A program made the position numbers and the translations under genes. From contig JABACD010000004.1 of assembly GCA_014237855.1 (NCBI GenBank), forward strand, positions 1 through 64,000: DNA of 64,000 bases, in the 5' to 3' direction. Source of the stretch: Planctomycetota bacterium (GTDB lineage Bacteria > Planctomycetota > UBA1135 > GCA-002686595). This document shows, one piece after another, positions 24,602-34,161 of this stretch; position 1 is the stretch's first letter, and each line of letters begins with the position of its first letter. The notes below the pieces were generated by a model. The model made no database searches. It saw only the letters and a program-made list of their open reading frames with translations, and had not been told where the DNA came from.

Positions 24602-26083
24602 ATGTCGGCAGAGACTCACGGACTTCCTCTCGCGAGGTCGGGCTCCCTTCGCTCTGACTACGAGTACGTCGAGGGCTGGGGGATGGCGGTGGGCCACTAC
24701 AATCGGGTGCTTCGACCCAGGTCTGTTGAGGAGATTCTCGTTTCCTACGAGAACGCCCGGCGCAGCGGTGTTCCGATAGCATTGCGTGGAACTGGTTGCA
24801 GCTACGGTGATCCGAGCTGCAACGCCGAGGGGCATGTGCTCGACCTGACCGGCATGAACCGGATTCTCGACTTCGACGAGCAGAGCGGGGAGATCGAGGT
24901 CGAGGCGGGGGTGACCCTCGAGCAGTTGTGGAAGTTCCTGCTACCGCGCGGGCACTGGCCGAAGGTTTGTTCGGGGACCATGTTTCCCACCACCGGAGGT
25001 GCGCTGGGCATGAACATCCATGGGAAGAACAACTTCCAGGTGGGTACCTGGGGTGACAACACCCTGGAGGTTGATCTGGTCTTGCCTTCCGGCGAGCTGC
25101 GCACCTGCAGTCGCGAGCAGAATGCCGACCTATTCCATGCAGCCATTGGTGGACTGGGCATGCTGGGCACCTTCAGCCGCGCGAGGATGAAGACCAAGCG
25201 GATCTACTCCGGAGAGATCGAGGTGCGTGGGATTTCGACGCGGACCCTGCGGGCAATGATGGAGTACTTCGAGGAGCACAAGAGTCATGCGGACTACCTG
25301 GTGGGGTGGATCGACTGCTTCGGCGGCGGTGACCAGCTCGGCCGAGGATTGATCCACGAGGCTCACTACCTTCCCGAGGGTGTTGATCCCGACCCCAAGG
25401 CGTCGCTCAAGGTTGGCTATCAGGAGCTGCCGGCGAACATCATGGGGGTGCTGCCCAAGGACCAGGTCTGGCGCGCCCTCTCTCTGTTCAATCATGACCT
25501 TGGCATGAGAGCCGTCAATCTGGCCAAGTTTCACGCGGGCCGCGTCGAGCAGATGGGGGGGCCTTACCGACAGTCACACGCGGGCTTCAACTTCCTTCTC
25601 GACTACGTGCCCAACTGGAAGTGGGCCTACGGACGCCGCGAGAGGCGCGGTCTGATCCAGTATCAACCCTTCGTTCCCGATGAGACAGCGCACGACGTCT
25701 ACAGTGAGCTCCTGAAGCACTGCCAGAGGAAGGGCTTTGTCTCCTACCTTGGCGTGCTCAAGCGGCACAAGCCGGATCCGTTCTGGCTGACGCACGCCCT
25801 GGACGGGTGGAGCCTCGCGCTGGACTTCAAGGTCACTCCTGCAAACAGGGAGGCGCTCTGGAAGCACTGCCACGAGATGACTGAGATCGTGCTCGAAGGC
25901 GGTGGCAAGTTCTACTTCGCCAAGGACCTCGTGCTGCGGGCAAGGGATCGGGAGCGCTTCTATCCGGAGGGCCGGTTTGAGTCCTTCTGTGATCTGAAGC
26001 GCGAATGTGACCCCGACGGCCTCCTGCAATCGGATGTGTGGAGGCGCATCTGCTCTGAAACGGAGGAGAAGCGAGGGGCGTGA
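24602..26083 (+). CDS. FAD-linked oxidase, DprE1-like
   Basis: This 493-residue flavoprotein of the VAO/FAD-linked oxidase family matches DprE1 in order of motifs: ALRGTGCSYGDPSCN (FAD loop), TTGGALGMNIHGKNNFQ, and near the end FYFAKDLVL with Lys441 in the place of mycobacterial Lys418. By my manual alignment, GWSLALDF puts Ala406 at the position of Cys387, the residue hit by benzothiazinone drugs. DprE1 oxidises polyprenyl-phosphoryl-ribose. The neighbouring SDR, 4 bases upstream, is DprE2-like. The order E2-E1 is the reverse of that in mycobacteria. I infer a polyprenyl-sugar epimerase for an envelope glycan; the substrate is not proven. Confidence 0.78.
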   Translation: MSAETHGLPLARSGSLRSDYEYVEGWGMAVGHYNRVLRPRSVEEILVSYENARRSGVPIALRGTGCSYGDPSCNAEGHVLDLTGMNRILDFDEQSGEIEVEAGVTLEQLWKFLLPRGHWPKVCSGTMFPTTGGALGMNIHGKNNFQVGTWGDNTLEVDLVLPSGELRTCSREQNADLFHAAIGGLGMLGTFSRARMKTKRIYSGEIEVRGISTRTLRAMMEYFEEHKSHADYLVGWIDCFGGGDQLGRGLIHEAHYLPEGVDPDPKASLKVGYQELPANIMGVLPKDQVWRALSLFNHDLGMRAVNLAKFHAGRVEQMGGPYRQSHAGFNFLLDYVPNWKWAYGRRERRGLIQYQPFVPDETAHDVYSELLKHCQRKGFVSYLGVLKRHKPDPFWLTHALDGWSLALDFKVTPANREALWKHCHEMTEIVLEGGGKFYFAKDLVLRARDRERFYPEGRFESFCDLKRECDPDGLLQSDVWRRICSETEEKRGA

Positions 26084-26174
26084 GCTCGGTGGTTCCAGCC
26101 TGGCTGCTGAGGGCAGTCGCCGAGTTCACGACTCGAGCAAGCAGAAACCAATCAACTACCTGGGGTGGAGCCAG

Positions 26175-27464
26175 ATGAGAACGTCTTTCAGATCACCTCT
26201 GCTGCTGCTCGTACTGGCCATTCTGATCCATGCTGGGTCGAGCTGCCGGTCGGCACCGAGCGGTGTCGTGGGCGCGCCTTCGGCAGTCCTTTCGGAAGCA
26301 GGGCTCGCGGAGCTGCGGAGAACCCTGGCGAGCTTCAGCCTGGATGGCGACTTGCCTGGCTCGGTAGCTCTGGTCGAGCAAGCTGGAGAGCTGCGCCTCC
26401 TGGGTGCCTTTGGTGAGGGGGGGCTCCAGGATGGTGCTCCGCTGGCCACGGATTCGATCTTTCGAATCTACTCCATGACGAAGGTCTTCACCTGTGTTGC
26501 TGCGTTGAGGCTTGTGGAGCAGGGCAGGCTGAGGCTGGACGATCCAATCTCCAGGTACCTCCCTGTCCTTGCCAGGCCAGAGGTGGCGCTAGTCGATGCC
26601 AGTGGCCGGCTCGTGGGGACTCGTCCAGCCGAGCGGGAGGTGCGGGTCTCGGAGCTGATGAATCACACCGCAGGATTCACTTACGGGCTCCGTGACGAGA
26701 CTCAGCTCGGCGAGCTCTACAACGCCGCGGATCTTGTTCGTCCCGGAGAGAGCTCCCTTCAATTCTGTGAGCGTCTGGCCGGTCTTCCGCTGGCCTTCGA
26801 TCCTGGATCGGCCTGGTTGTACGGACTATCGACGGATGTGCTTGGTGCTGTCCTCGAGGTGGCTGCTCGGGCCCCATTGGAGGAGGTCTTCTACGGGGAG
26901 ATCTTCGAACCCCTGGGAATGACCGACACGGCCTTTCACGTCCCACTGGCAAAGCGCTCGCGTCTGGCAGCTCTCTTCGGGCGCGACGAGGAGGGGCGGT
27001 TGAGAGCTGCTCCGGCGCCTGTGCCCGTGAGCACCCCTTCCTTTTGCAGAGGGGGCAGTGGTCTCTTCTCGACCGTGACGGACTACTCACGTTTCTGTGA
27101 GTTCCTGCTGCACGGGGGAGAGTGGGACGGAGTCCAGCTGATCTCGCCCGAGAGCCTGGCGTTGCTGACAGCAGACAGCATCGAGGGCCTCAGCCGGGCT
27201 CGCTTCATGGCGGACCGAGGCTTTGGCCTGGGCGTGGGGGTGCTCACGGAGGAGAGCGCGGGCCCCTTGAATGGGACGGTCGGCTCCTTCCACTGGTCGG
27301 GATTCGCGGGAAGCAGCTTCTTCGTGGACCCCGAGCTCGATCTGATCGGGGTCCTGATGATCCAGGTGATGGATGACTACTCCTACATGGTGGCCTTCAG
27401 GAAGGCCGTGTACGGAGCCCTGACTCCTGGGCTCGATTACCCGGGAAGTGAGGTCGGGGAGTAG
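26175..27464 (+). CDS. Beta-lactamase-fold serine hydrolase, probable lipoprotein
   Basis: A 429-residue protein of the class C beta-lactamase-related family (Pfam Beta-lactamase; esterase EstB and D-peptidase relatives). The catalytic SxxK is S100-M-T-K103 (RIYSMTKVFTC); a Tyr motif at WLYGLSTDVLG stands in for the YxN. The signal region MRTSFRSPLLLLVLAILIHAGSSC suggests a lipoprotein at Cys24, though the lipobox is weak. These enzymes cleave esters or D-amino-acid peptides; the natural substrate is unknown. The frame extends 56 codons upstream but the signal peptide fixes the ATG at 26175. Its last 28 bases overlap the convergent ApaH-like gene. Confidence 0.85.
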   Translation: MRTSFRSPLLLLVLAILIHAGSSCRSAPSGVVGAPSAVLSEAGLAELRRTLASFSLDGDLPGSVALVEQAGELRLLGAFGEGGLQDGAPLATDSIFRIYSMTKVFTCVAALRLVEQGRLRLDDPISRYLPVLARPEVALVDASGRLVGTRPAEREVRVSELMNHTAGFTYGLRDETQLGELYNAADLVRPGESSLQFCERLAGLPLAFDPGSAWLYGLSTDVLGAVLEVAARAPLEEVFYGEIFEPLGMTDTAFHVPLAKRSRLAALFGRDEEGRLRAAPAPVPVSTPSFCRGGSGLFSTVTDYSRFCEFLLHGGEWDGVQLISPESLALLTADSIEGLSRARFMADRGFGLGVGVLTEESAGPLNGTVGSFHWSGFAGSSFFVDPELDLIGVLMIQVMDDYSYMVAFRKAVYGALTPGLDYPGSEVGE

Positions 27465-28168
27465 GCCTCACGGGCATTGACCTGGACCACCCGATCCTCC
27501 TCCGCAATCCAGGCGGTCAGCTGCTTGCCCCAGACGCAGCCCGTGTCGAGTCCTCGTACCCTGGGCTCGCAGACCAGTCCGTTGCGTGCCCAGTGTCCGA
27601 AGACCACCGTACGATCCTCGTCCTTGCGTGCCTGCCAGTGCTCGTACCAGGGGACGAAGGGGGCCGATGGCGGTGGCCAATCGCTCTCGGGACGCAGGCC
27701 ATCCGCGTCGCAGTAGCGCACTCCAAGGGCGAACTCCAGCTCAGGCTGTGCGCTGCAGCTATCCAGGTCTCCCAGGGTGCTCACCGGATCCTTCCAGGTG
27801 GGGGAGACCCCGGCATGCACGAGTAGCAGGTCGGGCCAGGCTCGAATCAGGGGGCGTTCGCTGAGCCACTCGAGCAGCTCGTCGCGCTCGGGGGCGGAGA
27901 ACAGCCCTTCGAGGGTGTCGCGACCGCCGGCCTCGCGCTCACCGCGTGCTCGCATGAGCGCATGCAGGTCATGATTGCCGAGCACTCCGCCGGCGTCCAG
28001 TTCCCGCAGGAGCCTCAGGACACCAAGCGAAAGAGGACCTCGATTGACCAGATCCCCGACGGGGTGCAGCTCGTCTATCCCGGCCTGAAACTGGACGGCG
28101 TCCAGCAGCTCTTCGAGCTCGACCAGGCAGCCCTGGATATCACCGATGAAGATGCGGCGTCCGCTCAT
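27437..28168 (-). CDS. apaH: ApaH-like metallophosphoesterase (diadenosine tetraphosphatase family)
   Basis: This 243-residue calcineurin-like phosphoesterase has all metal motifs in order: GDIQG (9-13), GDLVNRG, GNHDLH, LLVHAGV and FGHWAR. Length and layout match symmetrical Ap4A hydrolase ApaH (about 270-280 residues in E. coli), which splits Ap4A to two ADP and removes Np4A caps from RNA. Its ATG overlaps the stop of the sulfatase-like gene (ATGA), so it is the second gene of that operon. Its 3' end overlaps the tail of the convergent beta-lactamase-fold gene by 28 bases. The symbol is based on motif match only. Confidence 0.85.
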   Translation of the reverse strand: MSGRRIFIGDIQGCLVELEELLDAVQFQAGIDELHPVGDLVNRGPLSLGVLRLLRELDAGGVLGNHDLHALMRARGEREAGGRDTLEGLFSAPERDELLEWLSERPLIRAWPDLLLVHAGVSPTWKDPVSTLGDLDSCSAQPELEFALGVRYCDADGLRPESDWPPPSAPFVPWYEHWQARKDEDRTVVFGHWARNGLVCEPRVRGLDTGCVWGKQLTAWIAEEDRVVQVNAREAYSPTSLPG

Positions 28169-30744
28169 CGAGGTTGCTCTTCCTTCTCGGGGTCGGCCCC
28201 GTCGCCACGAGCATCCTCCAGGCTCTCGTCACCGCCAACATAACCCAGGTCCTTGAGTGCCTTGAGTCCGGATCCGCCGATGCCGATGTCGCTTCCCTGT
28301 CGACGCTCTCTTTGCTCGCGCACGCTGGCCTGAATCGCCGCTGCACTCCTGGCAGCAATGGCCCGGAACTTCGAGTCGATGAACAGATCAGTGGACTCCT
28401 TGAAGTCGGCGCCGGTAGCAAAAATCCGAGCCTCACCTCGTTCTTCGGGCTCTCTCTTCCAGCGGCCGCCATGTTCCGCGAAGTGGGTGGAGTACTCGTC
28501 CTGGCGTAGGCCCTGGACCTCCAGTCCCTTGTGCCCGTTCCAGTAACCCTTGGAGGTCTGGTAGAAGACCGTGGGGGAGCTGAACTCCTGTGCCAGGAGA
28601 TTGAGCGCATCGGTAACACCGGCGAGCTCTCCTCCGCCAACAATGGCCAGGGTCGGAGCCAGATGCCGATTGGAGACCTCCTCATGAATCACCTGCCCAT
28701 TCGCGAGGCCGGGGCCTGCGATGATCAGGGGGACGTGCACCAGTTCGCTCCAGAGTGCGTGGCCGTGAGCCAGCATCCCGTGGTCGAAGATCTCCTCACC
28801 ATGGTCGCTGGTGATGACGACGATCGTCTTCTCGGTCAGCTCCAGAGAGTCGAGAAGCTCCAGGATCCGCCCGATGTAGTGATCTCCCGTGCCAACACTT
28901 GCATCGTACCTGTCTGAGATCCACTGGGCATGCTCGGGTGGGACCACACGTTCAGGGTGCTGGACTCCGAACTCGTCACAGGCCTCGTCGGCCATCAATC
29001 TCCCGGCATAGTGGTCCATGCCGTCAACCTCGATCCCGGCCTGGATCCTGTCGGGGAAATCCTCCGGCTCTTCGCCACCCAGACGATCGAGTTCGGAGGG
29101 CAGCGGTCGGTGAGGAGTGTGGGGGTCGGCGAGCTGCAGGTAGAGGAAGAAGCGTGTGCTGGCCAGCGCACGAATCTCCGCCTCGATGAGATCGATGACC
29201 TCGTCCGTCATGCGCATGCGGGGGCCGGCATCAAAGCGCTCGAAACCCTGATCAAACTGTCGGGTCTGGTCGATCAGTGGATTGCAGGAGATCGCCGATG
29301 TGGTGTACCCGCGCTGCTGGAGAGCCTCGGCCAGCGTCTCGTAGTTGTAGTTGAGGTTGCAGGCCTTGTTGGAGAGAACTCCGTGCTCGTACGGCAAGAG
29401 GCCGGTCAGGAGTGAGGCGGTTGATGGCCAGGTCCAGCTGGATGTGGAGAAGGCTTGACGGAAGAGGATCCCGCGCTCGGCCAGTCGATCCATGTGGGGA
29501 GTGGTGTACTTCTCGTAGCCGTAGCAAGACATCCGGTCAGCACGCAGGGTGTCCACGGTGATGAAAAGGATGTTGGGCGTGCTCGGATTCGAGCGCTGGC
29601 GAGGGCGCTCTTCCCAGCGCTCGAGAACAAGGCCACCGAAGCCGCAATCCAGTCCCTCTTCGGCGAAGGCCAGGGCTGTGGCCGGATCACCGAAATTCGT
29701 GCGGAGGGTCACTACCTGTCCGGGTGCGACCTCGATTGCCCCTTCACTTCCCAGGTGCTGCCACTCGCGTTCAGCTCCAGTCTCGTCATGACGATGAGTG
29801 ATCGTGCTGGAGTAGATGGACTCTCCATCCCGCTCGACCTCGAAGCTGACTGAAAGGCTATCGAGCCCACGACCATCGAGGATGGAGTCCTTTCGTAGGT
29901 AGGGCAGTTCGGGGTCATCAATACCCCGGTCGGTATATCGCCCATCGATTTGAGCGGCGAGCAGTAGCTGTGCGCCCTCACTTCCCTCGGGAATCGTGAA
30001 GCTCACCTCACAAGGAGGGGACATGACCAGGGAGACCTTGTCCCCTGTGTCGTGGACCGCACGCGTGAAGCGCATGTCGGTGAAGGGGCTGAGGATCGCC
30101 GCCCGCGCCGGGTGCAGGGGATCCTCGCGGACCACGCTCCAGCTGGCGGATTCGGTATCGAGCTCGGCGAGGATCTCGCGAACGGGCATGGGCGGAGCCT
30201 GGTTGGCCTGACTCCAGAGAAGCCAACCGGGTAAGCCCAGCCCCAGAGAGCCGAGGAGCCCCAGGGTGATCGGACTGGAGAGCAACCGGGCCAGGACCGG
30301 GGTACGGGAGCTGGTCCAGGCCAGGAGACTCAGGGAGCTGGCCAGGGCAAGGCAGACGAGGCCCAGCTCCAGCGGTCCAGGTACGCCTGGAGTCGTGCCG
30401 CGTGGAATCTCCTCGGTCGCTGCGATGGGCCAGCCCGTCAGAGCGGAGAGCAAGATGAGCCCCCCCAGGAGGATCCCAAAGGGGCGTCGTCCTCCGCGAG
30501 CACTCCAGATGACCGCAGCCGCCGCGCTCCCCATCATCAGGCCCTTGACCATCTCGGCCGGCCAATCGGCGAGGAGTGCCCAGCGAAACCATTCGGAAGG
30601 GCCATCACCGGTTCCAGAGGCCAGCTTCTCCAGGATCTTGACCCGTCCCAGAGCCAGGATGCCCGCCAGTAGAAGGCCAGGGCCAATCCAGGCACTGCCC
30701 AGGGATTCGGGCGGTAGGGGCTCTTCGGAGTCGGGAAGTTCCAT
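28165..30744 (-). CDS. Membrane-anchored sulfatase-superfamily protein with a Thr nucleophile
   Basis: An 859-residue protein. Residues 1-180 contain about five membrane helices; a beta-rich segment follows; residues about 400-800 form an alkaline-phosphatase/sulfatase-superfamily domain (NILFITVDTLRADRMSCYGY, then ITSDHGEEIFDHG). Where classic sulfatases have Cys/Ser-x-Pro-Ser-Arg to make formylglycine, this one has Thr438 (TWPSTASLLTG). It therefore should not mature as a sulfatase. It may act like phosphoethanolamine or glycerol-phosphate transferases, which use Thr. The C-terminal 60 residues are charged. It heads a two-gene operon with the ApaH-like gene. The substrate is unknown. Confidence 0.82.
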   Translation of the reverse strand: MELPDSEEPLPPESLGSAWIGPGLLLAGILALGRVKILEKLASGTGDGPSEWFRWALLADWPAEMVKGLMMGSAAAAVIWSARGGRRPFGILLGGLILLSALTGWPIAATEEIPRGTTPGVPGPLELGLVCLALASSLSLLAWTSSRTPVLARLLSSPITLGLLGSLGLGLPGWLLWSQANQAPPMPVREILAELDTESASWSVVREDPLHPARAAILSPFTDMRFTRAVHDTGDKVSLVMSPPCEVSFTIPEGSEGAQLLLAAQIDGRYTDRGIDDPELPYLRKDSILDGRGLDSLSVSFEVERDGESIYSSTITHRHDETGAEREWQHLGSEGAIEVAPGQVVTLRTNFGDPATALAFAEEGLDCGFGGLVLERWEERPRQRSNPSTPNILFITVDTLRADRMSCYGYEKYTTPHMDRLAERGILFRQAFSTSSWTWPSTASLLTGLLPYEHGVLSNKACNLNYNYETLAEALQQRGYTTSAISCNPLIDQTRQFDQGFERFDAGPRMRMTDEVIDLIEAEIRALASTRFFLYLQLADPHTPHRPLPSELDRLGGEEPEDFPDRIQAGIEVDGMDHYAGRLMADEACDEFGVQHPERVVPPEHAQWISDRYDASVGTGDHYIGRILELLDSLELTEKTIVVITSDHGEEIFDHGMLAHGHALWSELVHVPLIIAGPGLANGQVIHEEVSNRHLAPTLAIVGGGELAGVTDALNLLAQEFSSPTVFYQTSKGYWNGHKGLEVQGLRQDEYSTHFAEHGGRWKREPEERGEARIFATGADFKESTDLFIDSKFRAIAARSAAAIQASVREQRERRQGSDIGIGGSGLKALKDLGYVGGDESLEDARGDGADPEKEEQPR

Positions 30745-30875
30745 TCGGGTCTGTACGTACTTCAGGTGACAGGAAACAAGCCGTGCCAGGAGAAGTTACC
30801 GCTCTGGCTGTCCCAGGCACAGCCTCGGGCCCCAACAGGGCGCCCGGGGGGCAATATTTTGGCCCAGGAGGAGCC

Positions 30876-30971
30876 ATGAGTGGCTTGCCGTGGGCCCCCA
30901 ATTCCGATACAACCCTTCGCTTGAGTTCCTCCGGCTGGCCGGGGTTGTGCTTGCACAGCCTTGTTCCATGA
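30876..30971 (+). CDS. Possible 31-codon leader ORF
   Basis: An ATG at 30876 has a strong AGGAGGAG (30866-30873) just before it and opens a 31-codon frame (MSGLPWAPNSDTTLRLSSSG and onward). Its TGA (30969-30971) overlaps the ATG of the small basic protein (ATGA). A TATTTT at 30855-30860 could be a -10 box. The peptide resembles nothing known. It may be a leader for translational coupling or chance; the good ribosome site is notable because such sites are rare in this window. Confidence 0.25.
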   Translation: MSGLPWAPNSDTTLRLSSSGWPGLCLHSLVP

Positions 30972-31147
30972 CGAGCACCGCTTCCTCCAGAAGTCCCCAG
31001 ATTCAGATTCCAGCTACCATGGCCAAGTCCCAGTTCAAAGCAGGCGGTCCGACCCGTGGCCGACTCCGTGTTCGCAAGATGGGCATGGGCTCCGGCAAGG
31101 CCGTTGCTCAGCTCAAGGCGAAGGGCAACAAGAAGCAGGGCCGCTAG
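30968..31147 (+). CDS. Small basic protein, 59 aa (or 42 aa)
   Basis: This short gene encodes a strongly basic protein whose C-terminal 42 residues (MAKSQFKAGGPTRGRLRV, then RKMGMGSGKAVAQLKAKGNK) look genuinely coding: Gly/Lys/Arg-rich with G/C at most third codon positions. The start is either the ATG at 30968, coupled to the leader ORF by an ATGA overlap, or the ATG at 31019. The first 17 residues of the longer form are Ser/Thr-rich. It lies alone between divergent and convergent genes and is followed by a hairpin. It may bind ribosomes or nucleic acid, like other small basic bacterial proteins; I recognise no named family. Confidence 0.55.
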   Translation: MTSTASSRSPQIQIPATMAKSQFKAGGPTRGRLRVRKMGMGSGKAVAQLKAKGNKKQGR

Positions 31148-31212
31148 GTCCAGACGGCCCCTCGTCGACCGCCCTTCGGCCGGTTCGAGGTAGGCCCTCC
31201 GCGCAAGTTTCA

Positions 31213-31242
31213 GGGGAGCATGAGCCCAGGCTTGAGCTCCCC
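31213..31242. terminator. Bidirectional hairpin between convergent genes
   Basis: GGGGAGC (31213-31219) pairs with GCTCCCC (31236-31242); an inner AGC/GCT pair may extend the stem. It lies 65 bases after the stop of the small basic protein and 35 bases after the stop of the minus-strand permease-CPBP gene. Only ACTTTCGT follows on the plus strand, so there is no proper T tract. Confidence 0.45.
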
Positions 31243-31277
31243 ACTTTCGTGTCCATTGACCCGTCTCGCTCGCTTGT

Positions 31278-33319
31278 TCAGTTCGAACGCCGGGCAGGCA
31301 CGAGGAACAGCAGGGCGGCGGGGACGATGAGCCAGGGCACCCAGGCCTGAGAGGTCCATGCGAGCGGGCCCTCGCCGCTCTCGTCCAGGCCCGAGAGAAC
31401 CAGGGTGCCGTTGTAGGCCACGTGCAGGAAGATCGCGGGGAACAAGCTGCGGCTGCGAAGCGTGATGGCGGCCAGCAGTCCGCCCAGCAAGGCCGTGGGA
31501 GCGAAGCGATAGATCGAGGCGTGCACGGCGCCGAAGAGCACTGCCTGCCACAGCACGGTCTTCCAGGCAGAGAGGTCGCGCTTGAGTCCCGAGAGGACTG
31601 CGCCCCGGAAGAACAGCTCCTCGCAAATTCCCGGACTGACGGCAAGGACGAGGAACAGCCATGGACCGGAGAGGTTGGTGATCGATTCGGGCAATCCGCT
31701 GACCTGGGTCATGGAGCTGGGCAGTGGCATGACCCGCTGTTGCCATTCGATCCACTCACCGGCAAAGCGTGCCAGAGCTGGGGCCGCCATCAGGGCTCCG
31801 AGCAGGTGCAGGGGCTGGGGAGGTCGCAGGCCAAGGGCCCGCGGAAGACTCTCCCCCGCCCTGGAGGCCGTCCCCCTCACGCTGAGGATGGCGCCCAGGG
31901 GAAGCAGGAGCCAGAGTGTGGCAAGCAGGCCCCAGAGTGGATTGAGGGACTGGAACAGGCCTCCAATGATGTACACGCCGAGGACCCCGGCCCAGCCCCA
32001 GCTGAGCGCGGTGCGCGACTGAACGCGACGCAGGGCGAGCTCCTCGGAGGTGGATTGGCTGGCGAGGACCTTCTCTCCGTCGAGCAGATGGCCAAGCTGG
32101 CGCAGGGCGAACCAGGCGTAGAGGAGAGTTGATCCGACCGCCAGAAGACCCGGTAGCGGAGTGAGCCCTCCGACCATCGCCTCGCGGAAGGCCAGGGCAG
32201 GTCCTGCGAGGGGTAGGCAGGCCAGGAATGGATCGAGCTCGACCTCAGGGCTCATCGCCAGGGCCGTGGGAATCATGGCCAGCAAGGTCAGTGGCAGGAC
32301 GTAGTGCTGTCCTTCTCTGAAGGAGCGGGCCTTTCCACAGACCAGGCACAGCACCGCGCACAGCAGCAGGCAGACCGGCAAGAACAGCAGCCCCGAGCTG
32401 AGCACGCGCCAGGCGCCCGGATCATTTCCCGCAGCCTCCGCCCCGGGCAGGCTTCCCAGGCCCAGGCTGACGCAGGCGTAGAGACTGACCGTGTTCAAGC
32501 CCAGGGTCACGAGGCCCGTCGCCAGGACCGAGCCGAACTTACCCCAGACGATGTCGAGGCTTGGAACGGGCTGGACGAGCAAGGTCTCGAGGGTGCCCGA
32601 CTCCCGTTCGCCGGCAAAGGCTGCGAGGGCCGCGTAGCTCCCACCCGAGAGCAGGACGAGCACGGCGATCAGAGGGAGGATGCGGCCGATCCAGCGACCG
32701 CTCAGCGCAGATTCGTCGGCCTGATCGACACTCTCAGTCGTCCAGCGCTCAGCAGGGTCACCGTTGAAGTGGATGAGGAATACATCGGCCTCGAGCTCCG
32801 CTCTCAGCTCGTCGAAGGCCTCCCGCACGCGATCCTTGGCCTCGCGGCAGGTCTCGTCGGCACCCTCGAAGTGCAGGCGGAAGAGCGTGCCGCTGGGAGA
32901 GTCGGGGTTGGGAAGCGCGTAGACCAGGAGGTGGCCGTCGGTACCGGTCAGCTCGATTGCAAGCTCGCGGGCATGCTGTTCGGACTCGAGTGTTCCCTCG
33001 GCGATGGACTCCTCGATCCCATCGATGGATCCGGGGGGCAGGGTATCGAGCTTGATGGGAATCCTCTGGTTGAGGAGTGCCAGGAAGCGCGCGGCCAGCT
33101 CAGGTTCAGCCGCCGAGAGATCGTGGCTCACACGGACCTCCTGAGCCTCGAGGGTCTCCTCGCCGATCTTCGAGAGCCAGCCCTGACCGAGGAACATCAG
33201 CGGATAGAGCAGGGCCGGGAGAACCAGGCCTGCCATCAGGGCGCGTCGATCGCGCAGCAGGGAGCGAAGTTCAGTACGAAGGACGAAGCGCCAGGCTTGC
33301 TCAGGCAGATGCGGTCGCT

Positions 33320-33323
<4 letters not shown>
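31278..33323 (-). CDS. ABC permease (NatB-like) fused to a CPBP intramembrane protease
   Basis: A 681-residue membrane protein. Residues 1-400 are an ABC-2 permease of the NatB type: a first helix (LMAGLVLPALLYPLMFLGQG), a large extracytoplasmic loop and FAGERESGTLETLLVQPV. Residues about 440-680 form a CPBP (Abi/CAAX-like) domain with E568-E569-x3-R573 (EELFFR), a later FGAVHASIY and HVAYNG, the four motif sites of a glutamyl intramembrane protease. The fusion suggests that the exporter cleaves its cargo or regulates itself by proteolysis; that is inference. Its start overlaps the stop of the ATPase gene (ATGA), placing it last in a three-gene NatB-NatA-NatB/CPBP operon. Confidence 0.85.
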
Positions 33324-34153
<830 letters not shown>

Positions 34154-34161
34154 CTTGCTTA

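Noticed and set aside
28165-30744. Conventional formylglycine sulfatase
   Set aside because: The nucleophile position is Thr (TWPST), which the formylglycine-generating enzyme cannot mature.
30605-31645. 346-codon minus-strand frame spanning 30.6-31.6 kb
   Set aside because: It crosses two real genes and an intergenic region and has Ser/Arg/Pro-rich nonsense composition; the small basic protein lies on the other strand.
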